Below are positions 21,735 through 39,971 of a DNA stretch of 64,000 nucleotides, one piece after another. The DNA is from Paralichthys olivaceus (taxonomy: Eukaryota > Chordata > Actinopteri > Pleuronectiformes > Paralichthyidae): contig NC_091112.1 in NCBI RefSeq assembly GCF_024713975.1, positions 1,592,001-1,656,000 on the forward strand, given 5' to 3'. A program made the translations under genes and the position numbers. The notes beneath the pieces were generated by a model, which ran no database searches, was not told the DNA's origin, and saw only the letters and a list, made by a program, of their open reading frames with translations. Position 1 is the first letter of the stretch. Each line of letters opens with the position of its first letter.

Positions 21735-24020
21735 TTATCGCTCCCCTCTGCCCTCCATCTCTTTCATGTTTCTGATGTCTGCCTTCCCTCTGCTCTTCTT
21801 CCTCTCCTCCTCCAGCCTCCTCCTCTCCTGCTCCATCATCCAGGCTCCTCCGAGGTAACTCAGCGCATCCTCAGGTTGTCTGCGGAGCTCGGGTCGAGGG
21901 TCGAGCAGCGACAGGAAGAGGGAACAGGCCAGCGGAGTGAAGCATGCAAACTGGGGTGCCACAGGAAGGCCGTCTGTCTTTCCTACTTCTGGCCGATCCA
22001 GTTCGTCCTCAGGACTTTTCGCTCTGTCAAACCACTCGCGATATTTCAAGTATGCGCGGCAGTCGCTGGCTGTTTCAGCCCAGGGGTGACTGCCAGTGAG
22101 CATGGCGTAGGTCAGGACTCCCAGCGCCCAGCTGTCGGTGCTGGGCTCCACAGAAACCCAAACTCTTGTCTCCTTCTTCTTCTTCTTCTCCTCTTCATCG
22201 TCATTCATGCTGCTCCAGCTGTCCTCATTTCCACGAGCAGTCTCAGCCTCGGGGGTGCAGTATGGGGAGCTGTACCACACCTCCGGGACCCTGGTGCCTC
22301 TGGCCTTCACCTGCGGCAAAAGGATCAAGGAGGTTATGTTTGATTACGCAACGACTCCTCAAACGATTTCCAGTAAATTGTGTGTCGAGGTGAGACATGA
22401 CCCGAAGGAGAACCCACGACATTGTAGAGTGGATCAGAGCGAGCACGTGGTCACTAGAGCCGCACACAGCTGCACTACATTAAGTTCTACATTAAGTTGG
22501 TCTTTATGAAACCGTGGCGGGATAAATCAGAATATGACGGCCGCCACAGTCTGGAGAGTGAGCTTCTTTGACATGGAGGGACAGGACATCAGCCTCGGTG
22601 GACGTTTGCGCCCTTTGTAAGTTATTTAAAAAGACTCACAGACTACACATGGCGAACAGTGGCGGCGACTGACATGCTATCGTTTCACGTGTGTTTTTAT
22701 AATGACCATGCCGAAATCTCCCAGCTTGACCCAGCGGCAGGCGGAGTCACACAGGAAGACGTTCTCTGGTTTGAGGTCCCTGTGGACAAAACCAAGGGAG
22801 TGCAGATGGGACAGGGCGCCGCACAGCTGGGACACCACACGCTGACAGCTGTCCTCCTCCATACCCACCTGGAGAGGAAGTGGAGAGACGGACAACGGGA
22901 GAAGGATGTGATTCCCCGATATGACGAAGATTATCATTTCACCAAGTGGCTGAACTGAGTGCGTACCTCAGGCAGGATGATGTCATAGAGGTCGCCAAAG
23001 AGGCTGGCTTGCTGAGCGAAGATGTAGTGCGAAGGCGTGGAGTAGGCGATTCCCAGAGCTCTGGTGAGGGAGGGGTGGGTACAGAAGGACAGGGACAGGT
23101 TATACTCCCTCAGGAAGGAGAACAGGGAGGTGGACTCACGAGGGAAGAACTTCAGAGCCATCGGCGTACCTGGAGGACACAAGGGAGTGAAGTGTCATCT
23201 TGATTCCCTGAAGCTTGAATGATTGAGTGTTAGTTCCCTCACCTCTCTTCCTGTGCACTGCCAGCATGACTTTTCCATACGAGCCCTCACCGAGCAGCTT
23301 CAGGACCTGGAAATGCTCCGATGTGTCCATTGGTGTCAGAGACTGAGCCGTCAGATGACACATCTCGTCCAGGAGCTTCGTGGCAGCCTGGAGACAACCA
23401 CAGAAGATAAAAGGAGATGTTCCATAACCACAGCGTCAATTCTTATTCATGCTGGCAAACATTTACTTCGGTTTTCAGGCAGATCCGTCTTAAACTGTCC
23501 ATCATCGTCTGTCCCTTTTCAAACATGGCTGATTTATTTTGTAGCCTAAAACCAGATGTTTTGATAGTATGACGGCAGAATCTGATCAGAACTGAACCAA
23601 CACAAACAAACATACACAAGAGAAGTTCAGTCGTAATTACAGGTTAGATAATTACCACTGTCTCTGCAGTTAAAGGTAGAACATGTCCTCGTTGCTGATA
23701 TGTTCAGTTGTTTCAACCTCTCTTCCTCATCACGTTGACAATAAAACTCAGATCTGGTCAACGTTTCCTTCACGATGTATTTACACAAACGGGATCATGA
23801 CGTTGTTTATCCCACAAATCCTGCCACGATAAAGGCCTGATGACTTCCTCCAAACATGATGAACAAATAAACCAAGTTGGTAAAGTTCTTCAGAGAGGAA
23901 TTCCATTCAGCTCTTTGCCATGTAACATGACCGCCGCGCTGATGATTGTCGTTGTCATGGGGATGCTGGCAACACCGATCAACGGGTATTATAAATATGT
24001 CTGTTAATAGCCTCTTAAAA

Positions 24021-24056
<36 letters not shown>

Positions 24057-24238
24057 TCTCTGTTTTGTCTCGTGGAACACTGATGTTTCCAACACAGCTG
24101 GCCCCCTCGGGATTTGGTGTCTTTACACAGTCCGGCTCATTACAGGTCATTAGAGAACGACTCTGAGCCGTGAAGGTTTGTTCACACCTACACTCAGAAA
24201 GACAGAGGCAGAGTTTTGGACGGTTGAATCAACTTCAG

Positions 24239-24282
<44 letters not shown>

Positions 24283-24864
24283 GCCATATTCTCAGTGTGT
24301 AATCCCTGTATGTGTGCACATATATTTTTAGTGTGGGTGGTCTCAGTGGAAACTGAACTCTGGCCCTCAGTGTTTGTGTCGCGCTCTAATTACTGAGCTA
24401 TTTGGATCTGAGACAAATGTTTTAACACCAGAGACTAAAATGTTGAAATCAGGGAGGAAAGTTCCCTTTGAACCGGCTGAAGTAGTTTATGAAAGTCATC
24501 GGCTGTTTCTGAACCGATAAATCCACAATTATCCGTCAACTGGTTTGAAGAAACATCCAAAATCAGAGACGTGTGGTTTAATTAAGAGGAAATTAAAGTT
24601 TCCCAATGATGTGAAAAAAACAGAGGAGGATCATTCATGAAGCAACTCAGCTGCTGCACTCAGGTTTAACTGAGAGTAAGAGGAGGGGACGCTGATCCCC
24701 GTCAGAACAACTGAGAGATGACGACGAGTTACATAAGACAAAGAGAGTGTGTGTGTGTGTGTGTGTGTGTGTTAGAAATATCCTGGTGATGTCTCTACAT
24801 GGAAAAGGATCTCAGTGGACCACAAACATTAGTGTGATGAATGACAAGATGTTCATCTGTGTGT

Positions 24865-24903
<39 letters not shown>

Positions 24904-25841
24904 GAGGAGTGTATTGGGACACACGTCTGTCATCACTGGCTCACGTCCAGAGAACAGCTGAACCTTTAAAATGTCCCTGTTACATGACATGAACATTTTC
25001 TACTTCTGTATAAACAATTTTTAAATACATTAAATACATGATCAGTTTTTTAAACTTCACAGCAAATGTTTTTCTTTTCATTTTCTACTCCGCTCCTCGT
25101 GGATTTAAAAAAGATGATTTACCATCAATCTTTACTGGGTTTGATCACTGAATAATAATAATAATAATAATAATCGTCTGCAGTGTGAAAATGTTGATTT
25201 GTGACATTTCCTATCAAATATTAAAGTTTTGAAGGAAGAATGTGAAGAAGCAGATGTTCATGTTGAAACATCTGGAGTAAGAATCACGAAAGACAAAACA
25301 GATGCATTTTTCATATTAAATGTTTGTTTGTGGAATTATGTGTAAAGCACATTTACACCGACTTACACTTGTAAACCTGTGGTTTCTAGATTCCCTGTAG
25401 TTATGGGATCAAAAATCAGATAACATGGGATTATTAAGAACAATGTTTCACCACATGATGAAGTTTAACAATTCATATTTTACTTCAGTGTATTTAATGC
25501 AATATATGGAAAAACATTCATATTAAAGATAAAAGGTAATTATGCCTCTCAAATGTCTAAAAAGTCTAAATCTGCTCATGCAATGATTCATTGCACTTCT
25601 TTAAAGGGCAAGTTCACCAAAATACATTTCACAAGTGTCCCTCAAAGCAGGTTCTGCAGTTTAAGTCTGAATTGTTCAACTTGTGACAAATCTGTGTATG
25701 AAATGATTGTCTCGCTGTTTCTGTTGCACTGGATCATCCACAGGAAACAGTTTTCAGAGGAGAAATGTTCGTGGGAAAGTACATTTTCATTTAAAAAGTT
25801 TCCGTGTGTGAATCCCTGCAGCAGCTCTGACTTACTGTCAT
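21735..25841 (-). CDS. SBK-family serine/threonine kinase
   Basis: Minus-strand exons: 23243-23387, 22967-23169, 22707-22868 and 21735-22310. A probable two-codon first exon (ATGACA, then perfect donor GTAAGT) lies at 25836-25841; with it the protein is 363 aa. The Gly loop is GEGSYG (35-40), the ATP lysine is in MALKF (Lys57), the catalytic loop is HRDLKPEN (Asp149), then DFG (169-171), CTPE in place of APE (190-193), and DSWALG. The family includes SH3-binding kinase SBK1, SBK2 and SBK3. The LxxLT...V/L-TP lead and REYxLSL style resemble the SBK2/SBK3 group. All catalytic residues are present, unlike human SBK3, which lacks several. An acidic and lysine-rich insert of about 20 residues ([13 protein letters not shown]) sits between CTPE and DSW. 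The donor after DFGM is weak (GTCATT) but gives exactly the SBK1 DFG-to-APE spacing. If the first exon is wrong, translation could start at Met 23363. Confidence 0.85.
24000..24905. repeat. Cluster of (CA)n/(TG)n microsatellites
   Basis: Four dinucleotide arrays: (CA)n at 24022-24054, and (TG)n at 24239-24280, 24747-24772 and 24869-24900. They lie in the proposed first intron of the kinase gene. Confidence 0.95.
25148..25175. repeat. (AAT)n microsatellite
   Basis: Nine or so AAT/ATA units in a row. Confidence 0.9.
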
Positions 25842-27258
25842 TCTGCAGCTGTGGTTCAGTCCCTCGATCCTGCAGCTAGAAATCTGTCCAACGAGAATTT
25901 ACGTCCTTCTCGCCATTTTATCAGGCGGGAAATCCTCCTCAGGTTCTCGTCTGCTGCACAGAAGTGTGTGTGTCTCAGTCGAGCTTGATTGTAGATTCAC
26001 GTCCCGGCAGTGATGTGTCCTCACCTCCACTCCTCCCCTGTCCTCCCTCTGCTGCTGCTCTGTGGGGTGGATCCAGAGAAGAGTCAGTGTGTTTGATATT
26101 TTCCTGACATGGGATCAGTTACATTAAACAGTGTCTTTGGCAGATATGAGGCATCTGGATTTATTCGATTTCAGGTGCTTTGTACTGACTCAGGTTTTCC
26201 CACTTACTGGAACTGGGAAGTTTAAATTCTGATGTGAAATGAATGAAGCTGAAGCATCGAGATATAAGAGCAGGAGATTCAAGTTGAAATGTCATAAACA
26301 CTTCATTTTGCTTTGCTGAGGTAGAAAAGTTATAAATAAATAGTCAGGACTTTGCACAAGGCTGAGATGCACATTTCTAGAAAGTGAGAGGTGGTTCAGC
26401 ACAGAAACAAACTTTGAAATAAAAAAGAACCAACCAGTTAAAGTGAAATCCAGCAGCTGAACTCAGAGGAGGCAGATGACTGAACTCAGGTGTGACACAC
26501 AGGTGCACGCAACGACAGGAAGTAAAGAAAGAGACGCACAAGGAAAGAAGCTTCAAAGTTAAACAGGAAACAACAAGAAAAGAAAAGATATGACAACAAG
26601 AAACTTCATTCATCCCCTGCGGAGATTCTAAAAAGTCACATCAAAATTCCAAACAACAAAACTTGGTGGAAGGATGCATTATGGGTCAGGAATGGACACA
26701 GAATTGTTTTTCACTTTTTGTGACCGTGGAAGATAATTCAACATTGTCGTCGATGTTGATAATTGATACTTCGTGGATCCTGATGAAAAGAATCTGGCAT
26801 ATTTAGACGACTGATATTTGTGAGTGTGTGCGATGTAGTGCAGATCCAAATATCTCATATCTGTAATTGTGTAGATATCAGCAGTTAATCTGTCACATGT
26901 CTTCCTCTCTCTCACTTCACATCGAATCAAAGCATTTCCCATTTCGACCCCTGCAGGTGTCAGATCCCGCTCTCAGCTGCTCACTGACGTATGTTGACGT
27001 ATATAACGGCAGGATGTGTCTGACGTCCCCTGGAGGCTGGCGTTAGTTACAGACAGAGTGTGTCTGCGTGTGAGTTCATCCGTCTGTTGACACATGTCAA
27101 CACGAGTGTGTAACTGCAGGTCACAGCTGAACAGGAGCAGAGGACTCGAACGTCCCCTCGTGTGTCACTGAGCTGTGTGAGGACGCTTTTAACCTCCGAG
27201 CTTTACGAGTGTTTGCATTTCAGCTGCACGTGTGAGTGTGGATGATACTGGATGCTAC

Positions 27259-27281
27259 ATCGATCTATCTATCTATCTATC

Positions 27282-27330
<49 letters not shown>

Positions 27331-27346
27331 GTCTGTCTGTTCATCT
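27259..27346. repeat. (ATCT)n microsatellite
   Basis: About 20 ATCT units with a few point changes, ending in GTCT variants. Confidence 0.95.
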
Positions 27347-27469
27347 ATCTATATAATGCTATGTATATATAGATATATCTTAAATCTTTATCTAGAGTTT
27401 ATTTCCTCCCACTGTCCAGAGAAGACTTTTACTTTGATTTCTTTTTCGGACCATGTCCCCTCTGTTAAC

Positions 27470-27520
27470 ATGGTGGCAGGGTTTATCCCCTATACTGCAG
27501 CCAGCCACCAGGGGGTGATC
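27470..27520 (-). repeat. Fragment of the 2777-3016 element family
   Basis: On the minus strand it carries CCCCTGGTGGCTGGCTGCAG, followed by TATAGGGGATAAACCC, matching the core of the MITE-like element at 2777-3016. Both ends are lost or heavily diverged. Confidence 0.5.
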
Positions 27521-28411
27521 AAATGTTTGGTAAACGTGGTATGAACATGAAACAGTCTCATTTATGTTTTAATGTAAATTTTTATTAATGACTTCAAACA
27601 TGGTAGAAAAACAAAAAGGTATCAAAAGTATAAATAGAAGTGTAACCGTCTACATCATGACAATACGTTATTATTATTATTAATATTAATATTAAATATT
27701 TCATAGAAAACAATGAGATGCCTGCATCTCACACTAAACACTGTCAAGTTCTTTATGTAACAAATATCATAAATAGCATCCTAAATATAAAAAAGTCAGT
27801 AGAAAAATATTAATAACAGCATTCATTCATATTTTTTCTCGTACTTTGAATCATGTAAACAGTCTTAAAGGGCGTAAACGTAACCGTGCCACTGAGCGCT
27901 GCACCTCACACAATCATTTCCTGATCAACACGAACTTTAGTCTCTATTATTTGCGACTGTTTTTTGAGACCATATTTTTGTCGACCTTTAAAAGTTGATC
28001 ATCTGGAGGTAAACTTCCAATAATGTTCCCACCACCAGGAGTTACTTCAACATTCACCATTTTGTCCTAACTTGTCCAAACAAAACACATCTGAACCAAA
28101 CTCAGACTTATTTCAAAAAACCACATGTAAACCTGATGCCGTCTGAGGAAGCAAATCACCGAAGTCATGAAAATTCTTCACCGTAAACGTCCAGATTTTG
28201 TACCAATTCATCAACAAGGCGTTGAAATAAAACCGATAAGTGAAACGTGTGTGTGGTCGAGGGTTCACATCCTCTGAGCACAGTGCAAAGTATATATCTG
28301 TTGTTGTTGAACCAAAGTGACTCTCCTGCCTCCAGAGTTTTGCTGCTGATTCGCTGCTGCATGAAAATCTTTTACGTTAACAGTGGTTAGGAAGACATGA
28401 GCCGCTGCTTC

Positions 28412-34961
<6,550 letters not shown>

Positions 34962-35061
34962 CTTTCTTCTTCTCCTGCTGCAGTGAACCGACCTCCTCTG
35001 ACTCCAGTGTGTGTACAGTGTGTGTCTGTGTGTGTTTGTGTGGACAAAATGTAAAAGTTCC

Positions 35062-35069
35062 CTTTTATA
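35062..35069 (-). promoter_or_regulatory. TATA box of il11
   Basis: On the minus strand the sequence is GAGCTATAAAAGG. It lies about 100 bp upstream of the il11 start codon, leaving a short 5' untranslated region. The position and orientation suit a regulated cytokine promoter. Confidence 0.6.
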
Positions 35070-35091
35070 GCTCAGAGTATGACACATCACC

Positions 35092-35098
35092 TGAGTCA
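35092..35098. promoter_or_regulatory. AP-1 site upstream of il11
   Basis: TGAGTCA is a perfect palindromic AP-1 (TRE) site about 23 bp upstream of the TATA box. The human IL11 promoter is known to depend on proximal AP-1 sites for TGF-beta and stress induction, so this placement supports both the gene call and the promoter. Confidence 0.6.
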
Positions 35099-35150
35099 TC
35101 AGCCATCGTCGCCATTCAAAGCATCAACGCCCACACTGGACAGCCCCCCC

Positions 35151-35151
35151 C

Positions 35152-35215
<64 letters not shown>

Positions 35216-35243
35216 CACAAACACACACACACACACACACATT
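35151..35243. repeat. (CA)n microsatellite upstream of the il11 promoter
   Basis: More than 40 CA units with few interruptions, starting about 80 bp upstream of the TATA box. Confidence 0.95.
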
Positions 35244-36993
35244 CACACGTTGGAAAAGCTTTGAATTTCTTTTGTTAGTTGAATGAAGTTATCACAAATA
35301 TGTCAGAAAATACCAAATTGAGCAATCACCATCTCCTCTTCCTCCCCCCCCTTTCTCTGAAGCCTTATCTCATCACCTCTGTCTCTTCTTTTTGTTGAAC
35401 CACATTAGGTTTGGAAAATGAAACTTCAACTGTCAAAAGACTGAAGTTTATATAAACTAAATCAAATGAAAAGCATCTGGACAATAACACCGACTTCAGA
35501 AGTTTTAGTTTCAGTCGGCCTTTGTTAGAGGGTGTAAACAAATACTTGAACAAATGAGGCAAAGTTACAGATGTAAAAAATAACTCTTTCTGAACTCTGG
35601 GGAAGTTTAACACATGTCAAACCTTCTTGGATCAATAATCAGTAAAGAGTAATGATTAATTGTGTGTGATTAAAGTGTCCTATCAACTGTAGGGGGTCGA
35701 GTATTTCCCCCAAAGTGTAACGACAGAAGCGTCTATAGGATCAACATCAGAAAAACGAATCCATCACATTTTATATCACAAATGTTTTTTGGGGTCTGGA
35801 AATGAAATGAAATGTAAACACAACTGCAGCTCAGTCCGTTCATAACAAATGTCTGAAAAACCCTTCACCCACATCACATGTGCTCCTGACCTCCAGCTGC
35901 TCCATGCACCGAGCCCCTCCAACCGTCACTTCCAATAATAGAAAATAAAACTCACACAGAAGGAAATATGTGGTTTTGATAACACATCGTTCCTTTAGGT
36001 TGTTTTTTTTGAATTTCTAGAGTTTCGTCACTGCTTCTTTTTTCATGTTTTCTTCCAAAATGTAATCACTTCCTGTCTCCTTTCCAAACAGATTCTTGTT
36101 CTCTGGAAACTGACTCCAAGATGAAGAATTTCTGAAGAGATAATTCTTCACATCACTTCACCGTTAAATCCTTGAAAATAAGCAAGGTTTCACTCTCAGG
36201 GAGGAGCCAACAAAAACTGCACGAAATTCGAACTTGAGCGAAGGACTTGTAAATACTTTGTTACGGTACGTAGATTTTATTATTTTTCTGAAAGCTTCAG
36301 ATTTAAAATACTTGATTAAATAAATTGTGCACATTTCCTCCTGAACAGTTTTTCATGCTTTTCAGTCTCACTTTGTTTTGCACAGACACAGTCAGAAGAA
36401 AACTTTCATACTTTAAATAGTATCTGTACTTCTACTTGAGTAAAGAATGTGTGTACTTTTACCACATGAAGGAGCTTTAGATGGTTCACGTCCCTAAAAC
36501 ACTTGGACAGCGAGTGGATTGTGGTTTTGGTTTTGGTCAACACCTGGTGCCTCGTGTTCAAGTCTGTGTTAATATTTAACCGAGATCATTCCCTCACGTC
36601 CGCTTTGATTTCTCGTGGAAGTATAATCATGCAGGTGCACGTTGTGCTGTGACATATTCTGTAAACCTTCCAACAAAACCTGTTTGCCTCTGCAAATCTG
36701 AAATTAGTGGCCACAGGGTTCAACTCCTGTTCAGTATGTCACCGCTTACTCATTCTGTTTCTGTCACAGGGTGAAGGCGTCAGCTAAAAACCTAATTGTA
36801 AATAAAGTAGAGCATCATTATCTTACTCACATCATTCATGAAACAGCGGTTTGGCTCTTTCATCGTCATTAAAACTGCGTCTGACGTTTCAGCGTTTCCA
36901 AGAAGTTCAGATTTCCGGCTTCATATGAAATGTTTTTTTTAATGGTTTAACGTCCACCCACCAGGATGCAGAGGACGTGACACATGAGATGCA

Positions 36994-37021
36994 CCCCCCC
37001 CCCCCCCCCCCCCCCCCCCCC
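36994..37021. repeat. Poly-C tract
   Basis: About 28 C in a row. Such runs are prone to assembly error. Confidence 0.9.
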
Positions 37022-37204
37022 AGCTCTTTTTCTTAATGTACATGTTATTGTCATCGTCTTTACTGATCACACGTGTCTGACGTCAGCTGCTGAATTTGCT
37101 GCTGGTGAAAGTTATGCATGGAAACAGGAGAACGTCATAACGGTCCCAGGTCTGACTCGATCGCCCTCCTTTTGTCATCAGAAATAACGCCATATGGGGT
37201 AATG

Positions 37205-37206
<2 letters not shown>

Positions 37207-37286
<80 letters not shown>
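37207..37286. repeat. Compound (TG)n(GA)n microsatellite
   Basis: About 18 TG units run directly into about 20 GA units. Confidence 0.95.
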
Positions 37287-37288
<2 letters not shown>

Positions 37289-37834
37289 AGGGGTTGAGGT
37301 TGGCTTATCCTCAATAGTAGTTTTCACAGTCCGGCCCACTTGTTTCATCATTTCCCCAACCACCCACGTTCCGGATATCTCCTACTTTTATAATCCCCAT
37401 CACTCCCCCTCTCTCTCTCTATCTCCCTCTCTCTCTCCTGACCTCTGCACACACACACACACACACCCTCTCTCCTGACCTCCGTTGAACAGAGGAATGT
37501 GAGGAATGCAGCAGTGAAGGGCAGAGTGGGAGCGGCAGCATGTAAATGACTGACGGATGCAGGTTTTTCTCTCTGATTTCTTTGGCTCGCTGAGTGCGTG
37601 GTGACCACAGAGAGATCTGCTGAGGGCGTGATCGTATTTCTTCACCTCGTTTCATTCCATTTATCGATGGTAACAACAGAGCAGGCTCCGCAAGGAAGAA
37701 GCATGCACCGAGCAAGAAACAAGCCAGCACCTGCACCAAGTGAACATTAAGAGGACGTATTTCAATCTTTAACTCGACGAACCAAGGAGATCACCGTGAA
37801 AAAATGTTGCTCTTGACTGGTCTGGTGCAAAATA

Positions 37835-37981
37835 TTAAAGGTCCAGTGAGAAGGATTCAGGTGAAACGATGAAACTAAACCTTTTGAGAACTGGAGGTTG
37901 TTAGGAAGGGGAGGGTGAGGTGAGCTGCAACATGACACTTCACCACTAGATGTCACTAAATTCTACACACTGAACCTTTAA
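37835..37981. mobile_element. Small MITE with TTAA flanks
   Basis: The ends are TTAA|AGGTCCAGTG and CACTGAACCT|TTAA: 10-bp inverted ends with one mismatch and TTAA on both sides, about 139 bp inside. It carries CACTAGATGTCACTAAATTC, a phrase I recognise from dispersed fish repeats. TTAA flanks point to a piggyBac-like or Harbinger-like origin. Confidence 0.5.
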
Positions 37982-39971
37982 CTCTCGGTTCTGTTGGTTT
38001 AAAGAGTGAAAACACTTGGATGGTTTGGACCAATCACAGGAAGCAGAGACAGCATTTAACAGGAGAAGAAGAAAAAGAAGAGGAAGCAGCTAGTAATACC
38101 ATCAAGATATTACCGTGGCAACTAATTTAACAAAGTGATGCGGTTCATTAATTTTCTCCATTCAAACAGATAAAACATAAGGCACTTTATTTGAAACAGT
38201 TTGCAGATACAGCAGCCGCGTTGACAACAAAGTACAGGTAGAGCACGTAGGTGATGACGACAGGACGTACGTATGTCGGGCAAAATTCTTTAGTCCTTAA
38301 ATGACAACGTGAAACCAAAACTAACAGATCAAATAAAAGTATGGGACAAACACATGAAGCCGGGTTTAGACTAACTGAGAAAGTGTCCAGAGAATCCAAC
38401 AGCAAAACATCCAGAAAACTGTTTTCTTTAAATGTAATCAGTGTTTGTGAAATCTAACCAAAGATGGTCTCCAGTGTGACTGCTGTAGTTTGTCTTAACT
38501 CCCTCCTGGATAATAAATGTAGGTCTGCATCCGTTCATTATTTTAAAAAAATCCCTGCTTCTGGATTTCCAGTGATTACATTGGCACCAGTACAGTTTAG
38601 GGAAGGCCATGAGAAGGTCATGAGAAGGTCATGAGAAGCTTGTTGCTAGGAGCAATCTGGTTCAGCCGTGGGGCCAAGAACAGATAATTCCAGCAGAGAC
38701 AGGAAAACATAAAACAAATGAGCCACATTTACAAACTTCTGAGGCTTGAAGATAAAATACATCTGCTTTGGTTTGGAAGAAACGACGACTGCATAGCATA
38801 ACTCTCTGCACGTGATGATGTAAACCTCCCCAGACAACCGTCAGCATGAGATCAGAGAGGTGTCGGAGTCTCTGACAAACTCCCACATCCAAAAGAAATT
38901 CCTCAGGAAACAGTCACACGTCAGTTACTTCAATTCCTGCTTTGATTTCACGGCTCACTGTTCGTCTATAGGGAGCTGAGCTGTTGTCTGGCTGCTGCGC
39001 CACATTCCTGCCTAATGTGATTGGTTAAATTAGCGGCAGTTTTCGTCTGATGGTTGGAAACAAACCAGGCAACCGCCGGGATTTGATCGCTAAAAATAGT
39101 CGAGTGTAAAAACAAGCGTGAGTGAAACGCCTTAGAGCATCTGTGGTACTTTTACTTTACACTCTACTACAGATTTACCAAACAAAAGCATCTGTTAGAG
39201 GAAGTCTGAGCATGAATACAAACCTTTTGTTTTAATAATGTGGCATCGATGTTTAACTGTAGCCTCTGATGGGGCTTTAATATTTAATATTTCAATTCAT
39301 GGCTTCAATTCAACTTATTTGAATCTCCAGGCGGCTCCATATTAATCATCTTATGACTCCGCAGGTTGCTTAATCGAGACCTTTTCTTTTTATAAGTTGC
39401 ACATTTAGGTCAGAACAATCTGCTGATGAGATTACTGTCTGCTGATTGGTTGACACCATTAAATAACAGTGGCTTTGAAAAAAAAGTTCCATTAACCGTC
39501 ACTTGGTAAATTCCCCGACATGGTGTCACAGATAAAACAACCTGCAATCTCAGCTTTTGTGTTTTCACTTTCATTTGTGGAACATATGGCAAATGAAAGT
39601 TAGGATTGGAAGATATTAAGAACTCAGTCCACTAAAGTTGTAATTGTTTTTTTAGGCCTCGTCTACATGAGCGTAAATATAGTTTTAAACAGATATTTCC
39701 TGTGTTTCCCGAAAGATCTCCCTCTGTTTTCAAAAATATCATATGATGTCACACCATCTTCAAATATACAGAGAAGATAGTAAATGAATAAAACATTATT
39801 CTCAGTGTGCTTTTTTTCAAACATCATGAATGTGTGCAAAGAAATTCTGAAAACTATAGAGCTGAAGTATTTAAAACAAAACCGATGTAAATCTGAGGCT
39901 ACTTAACAAACACGTAAGTTTAAAAACACGTATGTTTAAAAACAAGTTGATAAAAGCGTGAACTCGTTCTT

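Larger units (their letters stand above)
25842..28411. other. Interval between kinase 5' end and il11 3' end
   Basis: No exon with support. It holds a (ATCT)n array at 27259-27346 and a fragment of the dispersed repeat at about 27470-27520. The part next to 28412 is probably the il11 3' untranslated region. Another possible donor, GGAG|GTGAGG near 26025 on the minus strand, could mark an alternative upstream kinase exon. Confidence 0.45.
35244..39971. other. Gene-poor interval between il11 and the Siglec-like gene
   Basis: No exon I can support. It holds poly-C at 36994-37021, a compound (TG)n(GA)n at 37207-37286, short (CT)n and (CA)n tracts at 37410-37467 and a small MITE at 37835-37981. 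The part next to 39972 is probably the 3' untranslated region of the Siglec-like gene. Confidence 0.5.

Noticed and set aside
22138-22509. Plus-strand frames with Ser/Phe runs opposite the kinase exon
   Set aside because: They are shadows of the Lys/Glu-rich insert of the minus-strand kinase.
28165-28362. 65-codon minus-strand frame just after il11
   Set aside because: It lies 3' of the il11 stop codon, has no acceptor that fits, and is most likely untranslated region.
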